Shown here: positions 42,546-51,737 of the stretch, in pieces
Position numbering within the stretch: the stretch's first letter is position 1
Layout of the letters: every line of letters starts with the position of its first letter
Assembly (NCBI RefSeq): GCF_012927355.1
Contig: NZ_JABBGK010000001.1
Span: 1,949,816 to 2,013,815, forward strand
Origin: Rhizobium terricola
GTDB lineage: Bacteria > Pseudomonadota > Alphaproteobacteria > Rhizobiales > Rhizobiaceae
Direction: 5' to 3'
DNA: 64,000 bases
The notes under the pieces: generated by a model
What the model was told of the DNA's origin: nothing
What the model saw: only the letters and a program-made list of their open reading frames with translations
Databases searched by the model: none
Made by a program: the position numbers and the translations under genes

Positions 42546-45500
42546 TCACCCGAGGACCAGGTCCGCCTCTGCGGCAATCCCTTGTGCCAGCCGGCCCAGT
42601 TGGCGCACCCGCACCCGGATCACGCCCTGAACAGCGCCGAAATCGGCAAGCTCGTCGGCAGCCGAATAGGAAAGCCGCGGCTCGCCGGTTTCCACCGCAC
42701 GCAGCACCTCGGCCCCGTCGAGAATCTCGACGCGATAGGCCTCCGCCGCCTCGTCGAGCGGCACGTCGAGCCCCTGCCAGGTGTAGGCATCGACGCGCGA
42801 GCGCCGGATCCAGCTCAAATCGATGGCACCCGCCGCCGTGCGCCGCGCCTTCAGGTGGACCGGCGACAAGGGTGTTTCGGCCCTCAGGCCACCGGCGAAT
42901 GTCCCGAGCGAGACGGGTGCGGCGATGCCCGCGAGCGGTTCGGCAGAATAGTCGAGCGGCAGCCCGGCCTCCTCGCCCGTCAGCCCGAGCGGACGGACCG
43001 CCGCGTCGAGCAGGACGGCAACCGCGCCGGTGTCGGCCCCGGCCGCCGTCGCGTCCTCGCTGCCGGCCAGCCCGCGCAGGAGCGTCGAGAGCCGCCAGCG
43101 GCCGGCGGCGATCTCGACGGCATCGGCAAAGCCGATCACCTCCCAGCCTCCATTCGCCGAGACCACCGCCAGGCGATTGGCGCCGTTCAGCACCGAAAGA
43201 CGGTCGGCCGAGGAGAGCCCGCCGAAGAAGAGATCGAGCTCGATCGACCGGGCCGCATCGAACCGGCCGGAAACGCCGCCGGCAAGAGGTTCCGTCAGGC
43301 GGCCGATCGTTGCCGGACGGTCGAGCACGGTCCGCGTCCGGGCGCTGTCCGCGGTGACTGCGGACGAAATCGTCATCCGCCGCCAGGGTCGCACCAGTCC
43401 GGCGACGCAGGCAAAGTCGGTGGCCGCGCCGGACGAATGACGCGGCAGGTCCATCAGCACGACGAGCGGATCGAAACCGGCGGATGCCGGATTGTCCGGG
43501 GTCCGTCCCGAACCGGTCGTAACCGGGGTCGTCGACACGGCTGCCGCCACTTCGCGCAGCGACAACCGCCGTGCGACACCATCCTCGATCTCGCCGACGA
43601 GAAAGCGCCCCTCCGGCCCCTCGCCCAGCCCGACCTCGCCCAACCTGATCACGTCGCCGGGCTGGATGCCGAGTTCGCCCGGCCCGAGCGCAAATTCGAG
43701 CCGCCGCCGGGCGACGCGGTGGTCGCGCAACATGCCTTCGGCCGCCGAAAGCGCCGTCTCCTCCGACAGCACGGCGGGCAGGTCGCGGGCAAGCTGGCGA
43801 CGGGTGGCTGCCCCGACGCGCCGCGAGCGGGCGCTCGCCTCGCCATAGTCGGTAGCCGGATCGAAATAGCCGAGCGAGGCCTCCGCCGAAAAGTCGCTGT
43901 CATGGCCGCGCGTCTCGCGCCACAGCGGCTCGTCCTCGAGATCCGCCAGCACGTCGATATGAAGCGCCGGCAGGCTCGCGGCGCCCCGGGACCGAAACTT
44001 GAGGCGCGCGCCGTCCTCGACGACATCGACCAGGAAGGCTTCCGCCAAGGGCTCGATCAGGCTGCGGGCCGAGGCGAGGTCGCCCTGCACATAACCGGTG
44101 AGATCACCGCTGACCTCCGAGACGTCGACATCGTCGAATCCGTGATCCTTCAGCACCGCGGCGATCACGTCGGCGACTGTTCCCGTCCCGAGCCGCCCGT
44201 TCAGCCAGTGTCCGGTCCGCCAGTTTCCGCCGTCCGACCAGAGCCCGAGATCGGCGGGAAAGGCGGGCTGGGGCCGCGCATCCCAGGTCCAGACAAAGAT
44301 ATGGTCCGGATCGACCATGCCGGCCGGCGCCGGCCCGTCCTGCCAATGTCCAAGATGCGCTTCCAGGAAACGCCGCTGCAGGCTGTCGGAGCGCGTCCCG
44401 TGCGAAAAGTACGGCCAGGCGCTTTCAGCCGATTTCGGGTCGGCAAACACGTTCGGCTGGTTCGCCCCCCTGTCGACCGCCGGGCAGCCGAGTTCGGTGA
44501 ACCACACCGGCTTCATCCGCGGGTTCCAGGCGGTCGGGGTCGCCTGCTCGGCGCCGCCGACGCGGTCGAAATGTCGATTGTCCCACCAGGCCTCGATGTC
44601 CTTGAAACGGAACACCCAGGGCTTGCCCGTCAGACCGTCGGTGATCGGCTTTCGCGTCCGGGCCACACGGTCCGCCTCGCTTGCGTAATACCAGTCGAAC
44701 CCCTCGCCGGCCGTGATCTGCGCGGCCATGGCTTCCTTGTCGTCGGCAAGGCGAAAGCCGTCCGGACTGGCGCTCTCCAGATCCGCGTCGCGCCAGTCGG
44801 CGAGCGGCATGTAGTTGTCGATCCCCACGGCATCGATCGCCGGATGGGCCCAGAGCGCATCGAGATGGAAGAACACGTCCCCCGTTCCGTCGGCCGGGTG
44901 ATGGCCGAAATATTCGCTCCAGTCGGCGCCGTAGGTGATCTTCGTTCCCGCTCCGAGAATGGCGCGCACGTCGGCGGCAAGCTCTGCGAGCGCCAGCACG
45001 AAGGGAAAGCCGCCTGCGGCGTCCCTCAGCGTCGTCAGGCCCCGCAGTTCCGAGCCGATCAGGAAGCCGTCGACGCCGCCGGCGGCTTTTGCCAGCAGGG
45101 CATAATGCAGCACCATGCGGCGATAGCCCTCGCCTGCCCCGTGATAGGAAACGTTCGTGCCCGAGACGTCGAAATCGCCCGCATCGGCACTCCCGCAGAA
45201 ACCGGTGATCACGTCGGAAATCGCAGCGCTCCTGTCCGGGGAGCCCGGCTGCCCCGGCGCCGGATGGCAGGTGATCCGGCCGCGCCACGGATAGGCCGCC
45301 TGTTCGGCGCCGCCATAGGGATCGGCGAGCCCGTTGCCGGCCGGGATGTCCATCATGAGGAAGGGATAGAGCGTCACCTTCAGCCCACGCGCCTTGAGGT
45401 CGACGATCGCCTCGACGACGCTTGCGTCGTCCGGCGTTCCTCCGAAGGCTGGGCCTCCGTCGTGGCGGCTGACCAGATGTGCGGCGTCGCGCGTCACGCC

Positions 45501-46403
45501 CGATACCCGCCACGGCCGACTTTCGCGATCGCGCGCATCGGCCTCCACGCCCGGCACGACCCGGCAGTCTCCGGCCCTCAGGTCGGTGCCGAACCAGCTG
45601 ACGACCAGCGCCACGTTTTCGAGATTGGGGCAAAGCGCCTGCAGCTCGTCGATCGACGCCCGCCAGTCGGTGTGGGCGGTCAGCGTGTTGCGGTTCAGGA
45701 TACGCGACTGTCCCTCGCCTGTCCGCTCTCTCACCTGCGTCGTCGCATAGCCGTGCTCGGTCGCGCCCGGAATAACGGTGACCGCCCTGACCATCTGCTC
45801 CAGCGCACCGACCGGCCTGATCACCTCGAACTGCAGCAGCGGAATGCGGTTGCCGAAACCGTCGAGCGGCAGATGTTCGAACACCACATAGGCGAGCCCG
45901 CGATAGGCCGGGGCATTGCCCGTGCCCTGCTTCGCCTCGATCAGCGGATCGGGAGCCTGGGTCTCGCTGCCGGGATAGAAGCGCATCTCGACCCCGGTCA
46001 GGTCGATCTCCTGACCGTCGGCCCATACGCGCCGGACGGCCGCGACCTCACCCTCGCAGAGCCCGAGCGCGAGATTGGCGTAATAGCGATAGGTTCTTGT
46101 CCGCTGGCCGGCCGCCTTGCCGCCGCTGCGCTCTGTCGTCACCTCCTCCTCGAAGCGCGTGGCCCAGATCAGCGTACCGCCGAGACGCGCCGTGCCGTAG
46201 AGACGCGGGACCGCCGCACCCTCGGCCGCTCCCGGCAGTCGCGCGGTGGCAAGTCGGGCACCGGTCACCGTCGTTCCGCCGATCAGCGCCCGGTCGACCA
46301 TGTTGCCGGCGAGCGCGCCCGCGGCCCTCCCGATCACCGCGCCGATCGGCCCGAACGCCGAACCGAGCGCCGCCCCGGCTGCCTGAAAGAGGATTGTCGC
46401 CAT
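42546..46403 (-). CDS. GTA gp15-type baseplate megatron/host-contact protein
   Basis: A 1285-aa protein, matching the ~1300 aa of RcGTA gp15. It begins MATILFQAAGAALGSAFGPI and contains an early segment RLYGTARLGGTLIWATRFEE. The GTA TIM-barrel-like domain follows (about 380-700, including SELRGLTTLRD, KITYGADWSEYFGHHP, AVGIDNYMPLADWRD and WFTELGCPAVDRGANQPN). Then come a phage-tail domain and the C-terminal receptor-contact region. It forms the baseplate that touches the recipient cell. It is the last large gene of the cluster. The long open frame on the opposite strand is its antisense shadow. Confidence 0.93.
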   Translation of the reverse strand: MATILFQAAGAALGSAFGPIGAVIGRAAGALAGNMVDRALIGGTTVTGARLATARLPGAAEGAAVPRLYGTARLGGTLIWATRFEEEVTTERSGGKAAGQRTRTYRYYANLALGLCEGEVAAVRRVWADGQEIDLTGVEMRFYPGSETQAPDPLIEAKQGTGNAPAYRGLAYVVFEHLPLDGFGNRIPLLQFEVIRPVGALEQMVRAVTVIPGATEHGYATTQVRERTGEGQSRILNRNTLTAHTDWRASIDELQALCPNLENVALVVSWFGTDLRAGDCRVVPGVEADARDRESRPWRVSGVTRDAAHLVSRHDGGPAFGGTPDDASVVEAIVDLKARGLKVTLYPFLMMDIPAGNGLADPYGGAEQAAYPWRGRITCHPAPGQPGSPDRSAAISDVITGFCGSADAGDFDVSGTNVSYHGAGEGYRRMVLHYALLAKAAGGVDGFLIGSELRGLTTLRDAAGGFPFVLALAELAADVRAILGAGTKITYGADWSEYFGHHPADGTGDVFFHLDALWAHPAIDAVGIDNYMPLADWRDADLESASPDGFRLADDKEAMAAQITAGEGFDWYYASEADRVARTRKPITDGLTGKPWVFRFKDIEAWWDNRHFDRVGGAEQATPTAWNPRMKPVWFTELGCPAVDRGANQPNVFADPKSAESAWPYFSHGTRSDSLQRRFLEAHLGHWQDGPAPAGMVDPDHIFVWTWDARPQPAFPADLGLWSDGGNWRTGHWLNGRLGTGTVADVIAAVLKDHGFDDVDVSEVSGDLTGYVQGDLASARSLIEPLAEAFLVDVVEDGARLKFRSRGAASLPALHIDVLADLEDEPLWRETRGHDSDFSAEASLGYFDPATDYGEASARSRRVGAATRRQLARDLPAVLSEETALSAAEGMLRDHRVARRRLEFALGPGELGIQPGDVIRLGEVGLGEGPEGRFLVGEIEDGVARRLSLREVAAAVSTTPVTTGSGRTPDNPASAGFDPLVVLMDLPRHSSGAATDFACVAGLVRPWRRMTISSAVTADSARTRTVLDRPATIGRLTEPLAGGVSGRFDAARSIELDLFFGGLSSADRLSVLNGANRLAVVSANGGWEVIGFADAVEIAAGRWRLSTLLRGLAGSEDATAAGADTGAVAVLLDAAVRPLGLTGEEAGLPLDYSAEPLAGIAAPVSLGTFAGGLRAETPLSPVHLKARRTAAGAIDLSWIRRSRVDAYTWQGLDVPLDEAAEAYRVEILDGAEVLRAVETGEPRLSYSAADELADFGAVQGVIRVRVRQLGRLAQGIAAEADLVLG

Positions 46404-46719
46404 AAGAGCCCCTCACGCAGCCATCTGGATGCGCGCATAGATTGTGATAGATTGGAAAAGTTCGCGAGCAGAAGCAGCAGGCGCCGCGCCAGCCGGCGCG
46501 TCGGCGAAGACGGGCTCCGCCGACCTCGGCAAAGGCCTTGCTCTCGAACATGGAGGTGGTGCTATGCGGCTCTTGCCAACTGGCATTACGCTGATCTTGA
46601 GGATAACCCGGACGGGCTGGTCAATGACCGTCCGGGTCGTCTTCAAAGGCTAGCAAACGGTGGGCGAGGTAGCCGCCTCGCTCACCACTCCATCACCATA
46701 CGCCAACAACCGCCGGTTT
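46404..46719. other. Gap between GTA gp14 and gp15 genes with a perfect inverted repeat
   Basis: Unlike other gaps in the cluster, this 316-base stretch has no RIME-type repeat. It contains a perfect 10-bp inverted repeat ACCCGGACGG / CCGTCCGGGT (46606-46615 and 46628-46637) with a 12-base loop. A short plus frame (GTG 46444 to 46653) and a short minus frame (46413-46646) are both open, but neither resembles a known family. Confidence 0.5.
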
Positions 46720-47157
46720 TCAAGGAATCCCGGGAAAGCGGTAGATGCCGGCGATCCGCCTGCGCCAGGACGGCACCAGCGCCGAACGGATCACGGCCGC
46801 CTGCTCGTAGGCGTGGATGAAGGTTTCCGGCGACACGAGGATGCCGGCATGCTTGGCGGCAAACTGCGGGCGAAACCGGAAGATCAGCAGATCGCCCGGC
46901 CGCGCCTCGTCCATGCCGGCCACCGGACTGCAATGGTGCGCCGCCGCCTCGATCAGCCGCTCCCGCCCGCCCCGCTCCGCCCAGTCCGGCGCATAGGGTG
47001 CAACCGCTTCGGGTTCGCTCCCGTAGATCTCGCGCCAGATCCCGCGCACCAGCCCGAGACAGTCGCATCCGACACCCTTCACCGCGCCCTGATGGCGGTA
47101 GGGCGTGCCGATCCACTCTTCGGCAACCGCCACCACCCATTCACCGATCCCGGTCAT
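46720..47157 (-). CDS. GTA gp14-type NlpC/P60 peptidase
   Basis: A 145-aa cysteine peptidase domain. It shows AEEWIGTPYRHQGAVKGVGC with the catalytic cysteine in GCDCLGLVRG (~32), and the histidine in AAKHAGILVSPETFIHA. It ends with IAGIYRFPG. In RcGTA, gp14 cuts peptidoglycan during DNA delivery from the tail tip. The position between gp13 and gp15 agrees. Confidence 0.92.
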   Translation of the reverse strand: MTGIGEWVVAVAEEWIGTPYRHQGAVKGVGCDCLGLVRGIWREIYGSEPEAVAPYAPDWAERGGRERLIEAAAHHCSPVAGMDEARPGDLLIFRFRPQFAAKHAGILVSPETFIHAYEQAAVIRSALVPSWRRRIAGIYRFPGIP

Positions 47158-47518
47158 GGAACTCTCCGTCAGATGTCAAAGAAATGCCCCTCACCCTGAC
47201 CCTCTCCCCGTAAACGGGGCGAGGGGACGGCCACGGCGGTGCCGCTTGTCCCTTCTCCCCGTCAGAACGGGGGTGAGGAATGGTTGGCGCAGCCGACGAA
47301 ACGATCCGGTGAATCGTTTCGAATGACGAACGCCCTGAGCTCGGGCGAAGGGCCGGTGGTGCCGGCAGGCGGATGAGGGGCCGTTTGGAGAGATAGATGG
47401 GCAAGGCAGACCGTAGCCGTCCCCTACCCTGTTCACGGGAGTGCGAAGGAAAGGTCGAGACACGCGGATCGATTCCGGTCAGGCCAGAGCGAGGGGCGAT
47501 CCGCCGCACTCCTCCCCC
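47158..47518. repeat. Mosaic repeat: RIME-like element with a nested 79-base repeat
   Basis: A RIME-type element (about 47185-47381, from GCCCCTCACCCTGACC to GGCGGATGAGGGGC) is interrupted at 47278-47356 by a different 79-base unit. This unit starts GAATGGTTGGCGCAGCCGAC, contains the palindrome GAAACGATCCGGTGAATCGTTTC, and ends GGGCGAAGGGCCGG. A second copy lies at 52896-52974 (77 of 79 bases equal by eye). The rest of the gap holds no gene. Confidence 0.85.
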
Positions 47519-48412
47519 TCACTCAAACAACACGCTCCCGTCATGGGTGCTCTCGCCCTTCACGTAGGAATAGGCGAAGTCGCTGCCCGGCATGTGCGGG
47601 AAGCCGCGGAAATTTGCGGCATTGGCAAAACGATCCCGGCAGGTCGAAAAGGCCTTGTCGCAACCAACCGTGACCGTCACGGCATCGCCGGCCGCCGGCA
47701 GGCTCTCTAGCGGCAGCCAGAGCGACAGCCGGGTGCCCTCGCCCACCGCCGCATTGCCGTCGATCTCGACCGTCAGGCCATGGTTCACGCCGGTCTCGAA
47801 CCGCAGCGTGCCCAACCGGAAATGCCCGTCGGCAAAACCGTCGAGCCCTGCCACCACGATCCGGTCGCGCCCTTCGACGGCAACGACCGTGGCGCCGGCC
47901 CGGCGACCTGCCTCGGCGAGATCGACCTTGCAGCGGCCGTCGCCGAGATCGGCGTCGCAGCGCCGGCCATAGAGCCTTCCCTGTTCCTGGGACAGCCGGT
48001 GGGCGAAACTTCTCAGTTCGGCGGTGAAGGCCTTGCCTGCCCGCGACACCTCGCCGATCTCCTGTACCTTCAAGAGCAGATGCGCCGCCTCCGGCGCCTG
48101 CCAGTTGACGGTGAACACCTCGACGCGCGCGCCGTCGTAACGCCCGGCGGCGAGATCCGCCTCGCCGATCGCGACGCTGGAAAAGGCGCCGCTCACCTCC
48201 GCGCCCGGCGCCGAAAGGCCTGCCGCTTCCCGCGCCTCGGTTCCGGAAAAGCCGCTCGCGGCGAGGAAGGTCGTGCCGTCGAAGGACAAGTCGCGGTCGT
48301 GTTCGGTGAAGCCGAGGATCACGCCGTCGCGCCGCGTGACGCGCCAGGCGCGGCAGAGCGTGGTCGCATCGCCTTCAAGATGTGCGGCGAGTGCCGCCGG
48401 TATCTCTCTCAC
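47519..48412 (-). CDS. GTA gp13-type tail hub protein (DUF2163)
   Basis: A 297-aa protein. The N-terminal DUF2163 segment includes HLEGDATTLCRAWRVTRRDG and GFTEHDRDLSFDG. The C-terminal BR0599-like part has YGRRCDADLGDGRCKVDL, TVGCDKAFSTCRDRFANAAN and FRGFPHMPGSDFAY. In RcGTA, gp13 forms the tail hub with an iron-sulfur type cysteine site; four cysteines in the last third agree with this. It overlaps gp12 by four bases. Confidence 0.92.
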   Translation of the reverse strand: MREIPAALAAHLEGDATTLCRAWRVTRRDGVILGFTEHDRDLSFDGTTFLAASGFSGTEAREAAGLSAPGAEVSGAFSSVAIGEADLAAGRYDGARVEVFTVNWQAPEAAHLLLKVQEIGEVSRAGKAFTAELRSFAHRLSQEQGRLYGRRCDADLGDGRCKVDLAEAGRRAGATVVAVEGRDRIVVAGLDGFADGHFRLGTLRFETGVNHGLTVEIDGNAAVGEGTRLSLWLPLESLPAAGDAVTVTVGCDKAFSTCRDRFANAANFRGFPHMPGSDFAYSYVKGESTHDGSVLFE

Positions 48413-49050
48413 GGCATAATCTCCGTCAGCGGTATGGTCGGAATGCGCCCGGCCCGGAAAGCCTCGATGTTGACCTCGATGCGATCGGTGTCGAACCGCA
48501 CCGGCACGTCGAATTCGAAGCCGGCCTGCACCAGCGCACCAGTCGACGGAATATATTCCTCATCGATCGCGACAAGCCCGGTCGCCGGATCGCAGGCGAA
48601 GCCCGCGATCGGCAGCGCCGCGCCGTCGATCGCGACCCTCACCGTGCCGGCCACCGGTTTCGAGATGTCGCGACGCCATTCGCCGCCCGCGTCCCCATAG
48701 GTCTTGGCGAGCCGGAATTCCGACGTCTCCCCGTCACCGGTTCCGATCACCTGGTCGAACGGGGAGATCGCCTGCCCCGGGCCGCAGGAGCGTGCGTCGA
48801 GCGGATCGCGGAAGCGAAACCCATTGAGTGCACCGCCCCGCGCCTCGAAGAAGGCAACGACGGCATAGAGGTCATCGAGCGAACGCAGGCCGGAGCCTGC
48901 GTCATAAACGCGCCGCGAATTGCGCCAGCGCGCATTGCGCGCCTCGCGGCCATTGGTGAGATCGACGATGTCGGTGCGCCGCAGCGGTCCGCCGCTGGTC
49001 GCCAGCGACAGCCGCAACGGAAAGCGCACCTCGTGAAAACCGGCGGCCAT
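48409..49050 (-). CDS. GTA gp12-type distal tail protein (DUF2460)
   Basis: A 213-aa protein with DUF2460 marks: FHEVRFPLRLSLATSGGPLR, TDIVDLTNGREARNARWRNS, RRVYDAGSGLRSLDDLYAVV and the mid-part FFEARGGALNGFRFRDPLD. It builds the distal tail ring joining tube and baseplate (role known from RcGTA). ATG 49050 lies upstream of gp13 with overlapping stop/start. Confidence 0.92.
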   Translation of the reverse strand: MAAGFHEVRFPLRLSLATSGGPLRRTDIVDLTNGREARNARWRNSRRVYDAGSGLRSLDDLYAVVAFFEARGGALNGFRFRDPLDARSCGPGQAISPFDQVIGTGDGETSEFRLAKTYGDAGGEWRRDISKPVAGTVRVAIDGAALPIAGFACDPATGLVAIDEEYIPSTGALVQAGFEFDVPVRFDTDRIEVNIEAFRAGRIPTIPLTEIMP

Positions 49051-49208
49051 GGCAGGGTTTCCTTATTCTGAGGGATGAAGGGAACGCGGCAAGCACGCCC
49101 GGCGAGAGCAAGGCCGGCAAACGTGTGAAGCGGTCTTCCGTTTGGAATTGGACAGAAACAAAGAGGCGGAGCGTCTCCGTCTCTCGGAGAAAACGGAACC
49201 CCTCACAA

Positions 49209-49811
49209 CTAGAGATGCCGCCGGCCGCGCCCGACGCTGCGGGCCAGCATGGCGGTGATCTGGCCCTCGCTGCGGGCAAAGCTCGCCGCGTCGGTTGCCG
49301 TCACGTGGAAATTGATCTGCGTGGCGCCGCCGGCTTGAGCCGCGACCCCGAGCGCACCGTCGGCGCCGCGTTTCAAGGGCAGGATCGCTTCTGTGCCGGC
49401 CTCGCCCATCAGGCCGAGATCGCCGCCGAGGGGAAAATAGGTCGGGGCCGAGACCACCCCGCCCGAGGCAAAGGCCGTCACGCGCCCGATCTCACGTCCC
49501 GGCACCCCGCCGTCGGCAAACGGCATCAGCGACCCGAAGCCGGCCGTCAGCGACGAGATCAGCCCCGAGGTCGCCGAGGTCAGCATGGTTTCCAGCGGCT
49601 TCAGCCAGGCCGAAAGCGCGATGTCGGCGAGCCGCAGCCCGAGCGTCCTCAGCGTCTCCTCCAGCCCCTTGCCACCCACCGTCGCGCCCTTGAGCGCCGA
49701 GGTCAGCGCCGCGCCGAAACGCTGCGACCGGTTTTCCAGGTCCTCCAGCACCTTCAACGCCGCAGTCCCGTCGATGTCGAGCGAAAGCGCCAGTTTGTCG
49801 TCGTCATCCAT
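49209..49811 (-). CDS. GTA gp11-type tail tape measure protein
   Basis: A 200-aa protein, short for phage tape measures but normal for GTAs with a ~50-nm tail. It has N-terminal LSLDIDGTAALKVLEDLENR, an amphipathic middle LAGIALSAWLKPLE-like helix region, and a glycine-rich C-terminal part GLMGEAGTEAILPLKRG, typical of small tail tape measure C-termini. It has AGGA before ATG 49811 and, directly upstream of that, an (AC)7 repeat. Confidence 0.87.
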   Translation of the reverse strand: MDDDDKLALSLDIDGTAALKVLEDLENRSQRFGAALTSALKGATVGGKGLEETLRTLGLRLADIALSAWLKPLETMLTSATSGLISSLTAGFGSLMPFADGGVPGREIGRVTAFASGGVVSAPTYFPLGGDLGLMGEAGTEAILPLKRGADGALGVAAQAGGATQINFHVTATDAASFARSEGQITAMLARSVGRGRRHL

Positions 49812-49824
49812 GTTGGTGATCCTT

Positions 49825-49839
49825 TGTGTGTGTGTGTGT
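49825..49839. repeat. Dinucleotide repeat (TG)7T just upstream of gp11
   Basis: Fifteen bases of alternating TG on the plus strand (AC on the coding strand) lie immediately upstream of the gp11 ribosome binding site, 14 bases before the start codon. Confidence 0.9.
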
Positions 49840-50238
49840 CTCTGCTTGCCCAGTCTGTCGGCCGGGGCCAGGCTTCAGCGTCTTGCGAAAGCGCGAGTCA
49901 CGCGCCCGCGTCCGCGTCCGAAACGGCAGGTCACATGTTGAACAGATTCCTGCCCGTCATCCGCCTGTGCCCCCTTCTCCGCCAGCCCGCCCCTCATCCG
50001 CCTGCCGGCACCTTCTCCCCGTCAGAACGGGGAGAAGGGACAAGCGGCACTGCCGCGGCACCCCTTTCTCCTCCTAGGGGGAGAAAGGATGATTGGCACC
50101 GCGGTGGCCGTTCCCTCTCCCCGCGAGCGGGGAGAGGGTCAGGGTGAGGGGCAATCCGCAACGCTGCCGTCGGTTCAACGACAAGAGCGCCGGCAGGCGG
50201 ATGAGGGGAAGACGCCATCACTACCACCACCCCACCCC
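49840..50238. repeat. RIME-like repeat cluster between gp10.1 and gp11 genes
   Basis: Hairpins CCTTCTCCCCGTCAGAACGG (continuing GGAGAAGG), CCTTTCTCCTCCTAGGGGGA (continuing GAAAGG) and CCCTCTCCCCGCGAGCGGGG (continuing AGAGGG) lie between about 49989 and 50160. A GCCGGCAGGCGGATGAGGGG border is near 50191. No gene seen. Confidence 0.85.
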
Positions 50239-50454
50239 TCAATCCGGAAAGGTCCGCATCAGGTCTTCGAGCGCCGCCCGTCCGAGACCCGGCGGCCGGG
50301 CGGCAAACGCCCCCGCCATCGCGGCGAATTCGACGAGGCTGAGGGTCCAGAAGCGTTCGGGAGGAAGCCGCAGGCGGCAGAGCCCGGCGTCGAGCACGGC
50401 GTCCCAGGGAAAGGCCCTGGCCGTCGTCGGCGCCGCGCCGCCTGCGGCGCTCAA
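50239..50454 (-). CDS. GTA tail assembly chaperone gp10.1
   Basis: A 71-aa protein (MSAAGGAAPTTARAFPWDAV) with LDAGLCRLRLPPERFWTLSL and EFAAMAGAFAARPPG, and a C-terminal LEDLMRTFPD. This pattern is that of the small alphaproteobacterial GTA protein between gp10 and gp11 (rcc01693 type), a tail assembly chaperone by position. Overlap with gp10 by four bases suggests coupling. Confidence 0.85.
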   Translation of the reverse strand: MSAAGGAAPTTARAFPWDAVLDAGLCRLRLPPERFWTLSLVEFAAMAGAFAARPPGLGRAALEDLMRTFPD

Positions 50455-50852
50455 GGGTCCGGCGACGTTGTCCCTTCCGGCCCTGCCCCGTTTCCCTTCC
50501 CGGCAGGCGCCTCCGGCGCAAAGGTCACGACCAGCAGGTCGCGCACCACGGCCGCCGCGCCGGTAATTCCGCCCTCGACCGCCATGCCGGCGACATCCTC
50601 GTCGCTCAGCCGGTTGCCACCGCCGCGCAGCCCGGCGCCGAGGATCGCCATCAGGTCGGCCGCCTTCAGCCGACCGGCGGAAAACCGCCTTCCCAGATCG
50701 GCAAGGCTTTCCGCACCGAAGGCCGTTTCCAGTTCGGCCAGCGCGCCGAGCGTCAGGCAGAGGATGCGCCGTTCGCCGTCGATCACCGCCTCTACCTCGC
50801 CGCGCCGCCGATTGGCCCGCCCGGCAAACCCCATCTCTCCCGCGCCCCGCAT
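50451..50852 (-). CDS. GTA gp10-family protein (tail assembly)
   Basis: A 133-aa protein with GFAGRANRRRGEVEAVIDGE, RILCLTLGALAELETAFGAE and DLMAILGAGLRGGGNRLSDE, the usual marks of the GTA gp10 family, which acts as a tail assembly chaperone with gp10.1. The Pro/Gly-rich C-terminus is probably disordered. One-base overlap with gp9 stop/start (50852). Confidence 0.88.
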   Translation of the reverse strand: MRGAGEMGFAGRANRRRGEVEAVIDGERRILCLTLGALAELETAFGAESLADLGRRFSAGRLKAADLMAILGAGLRGGGNRLSDEDVAGMAVEGGITGAAAVVRDLLVVTFAPEAPAGKGNGAGPEGTTSPDP

Positions 50853-51259
50853 CAGAGCACCCCGAAGGTCAGCGCGCCCGCCGATTCCAGCGCGATCTCG
50901 AAGGTCACTTCCCCGTCATGGGCGCCGGCATATTCGAGCGCCGTGATCTGGAAGGGACCGCTCACCGTGCCGAAATCGGGGATCACCAGCTGGAACGCCA
51001 GGATGTCGCCGGCAAAGAAGGCGCTGCAGATGAGCGCGTCCGAGGCCTGGTCCTTGAACAGGCCGGCGCCCGACAGCGCCGCGCGCTGGATGCCCGCACC
51101 GCCGAGCAGCTCGCGCCAGCGCCCGGCACTCTCCGCGTCGGTGACGTCGACCGTCTCGGCATTGAAGGCGAGCCGCTTGATCCTCAGCCCCGCCACCGTC
51201 GCATACGTGACCCCGTCATGGACCTTCACCAGCAGGTCCTTGCCTCTCTGTGCCGTCAT
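50852..51259 (-). CDS. GTA gp9-type major tail (tube) protein
   Basis: A 135-aa protein. It begins MTAQRGKDLLVKVHDGVTYA, followed by LAFNAETVDVTDAESAGRWR, ALSGAGLFKDQASDALICSA and FFAGDILAFQLVIPDFGTVS. It ends with an Ig-like G-x-V/L strand (DGEVTFEIALESAGAL). This is the phage major tail protein TP901-1-like pattern. Subunits stack into the tail tube. A 79-base gap without clear feature separates it from gp8. Confidence 0.92.
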   Translation of the reverse strand: MTAQRGKDLLVKVHDGVTYATVAGLRIKRLAFNAETVDVTDAESAGRWRELLGGAGIQRAALSGAGLFKDQASDALICSAFFAGDILAFQLVIPDFGTVSGPFQITALEYAGAHDGEVTFEIALESAGALTFGVL

Positions 51260-51338
51260 GGAAAACCCCTTCGATCATGTTGAAATGTTCCGGCTCAATG
51301 CCGGCGGTGCAGACCCGCTGCCGTGAATGCGTCAGCGC

Positions 51339-51737
51339 TTACTCGACGACCGCCCGGAACGACGCCTCGGCGACGAAGAACGTGGTCTTCGGCTCGCGGC
51401 GGCTCACCGTCCGGCGGTGGCGGAGGCTGACGAGGTGTCGGCCGGAAAGAGCGAGATCGGTATTGTCGAGCAGACTGCACAGCGCCTCGGCGATCGCCTC
51501 CGCCGCGCGGCGGCCCTCGCCCGACCAGGCCTCCAGCGTGAAGATGATCTCGGCGCCGGCTTCGGTCGCGGTCGAAAAATCGCGGGTCTCGACCGAGCCG
51601 ACGACCACGACCGGGAGGTCCAGTCGGTTGACCCGCCGGTCGCTGAGGCCGCCCGGGCCGATCAGCGCGACCAGCGCCGCATCGGCGGTCAGCCGCGTCT
51701 GGATCGCGGTCATCAGTTCGTTTGCCGGGCTCGTCAT
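51339..51737 (-). CDS. GTA gp8-type tail terminator (DUF3168)
   Basis: A 132-aa protein with DUF3168 pattern: NELMTAIQTRLTADAALVAL, IGPGGLSDRRVNRLDLPVVV, IIFTLEAWSGEGRRAAEAIA and LVSLRHRRTVSRREPKTTFF. The protein caps the tail tube at the head side. Its ATG 51737 overlaps the stop of the 75-aa gene upstream. Confidence 0.9.
   Translation of the reverse strand: MTSPANELMTAIQTRLTADAALVALIGPGGLSDRRVNRLDLPVVVVGSVETRDFSTATEAGAEIIFTLEAWSGEGRRAAEAIAEALCSLLDNTDLALSGRHLVSLRHRRTVSRREPKTTFFVAEASFRAVVE

Noticed and set aside
42414..46820. 1468-aa open frame on the plus strand opposite gp15
   Set aside because: It is fully antisense to the well-supported gp15 gene, is rich in Arg/Pro/Gly, and shows no family pattern. 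It is an effect of high GC content at third codon positions.
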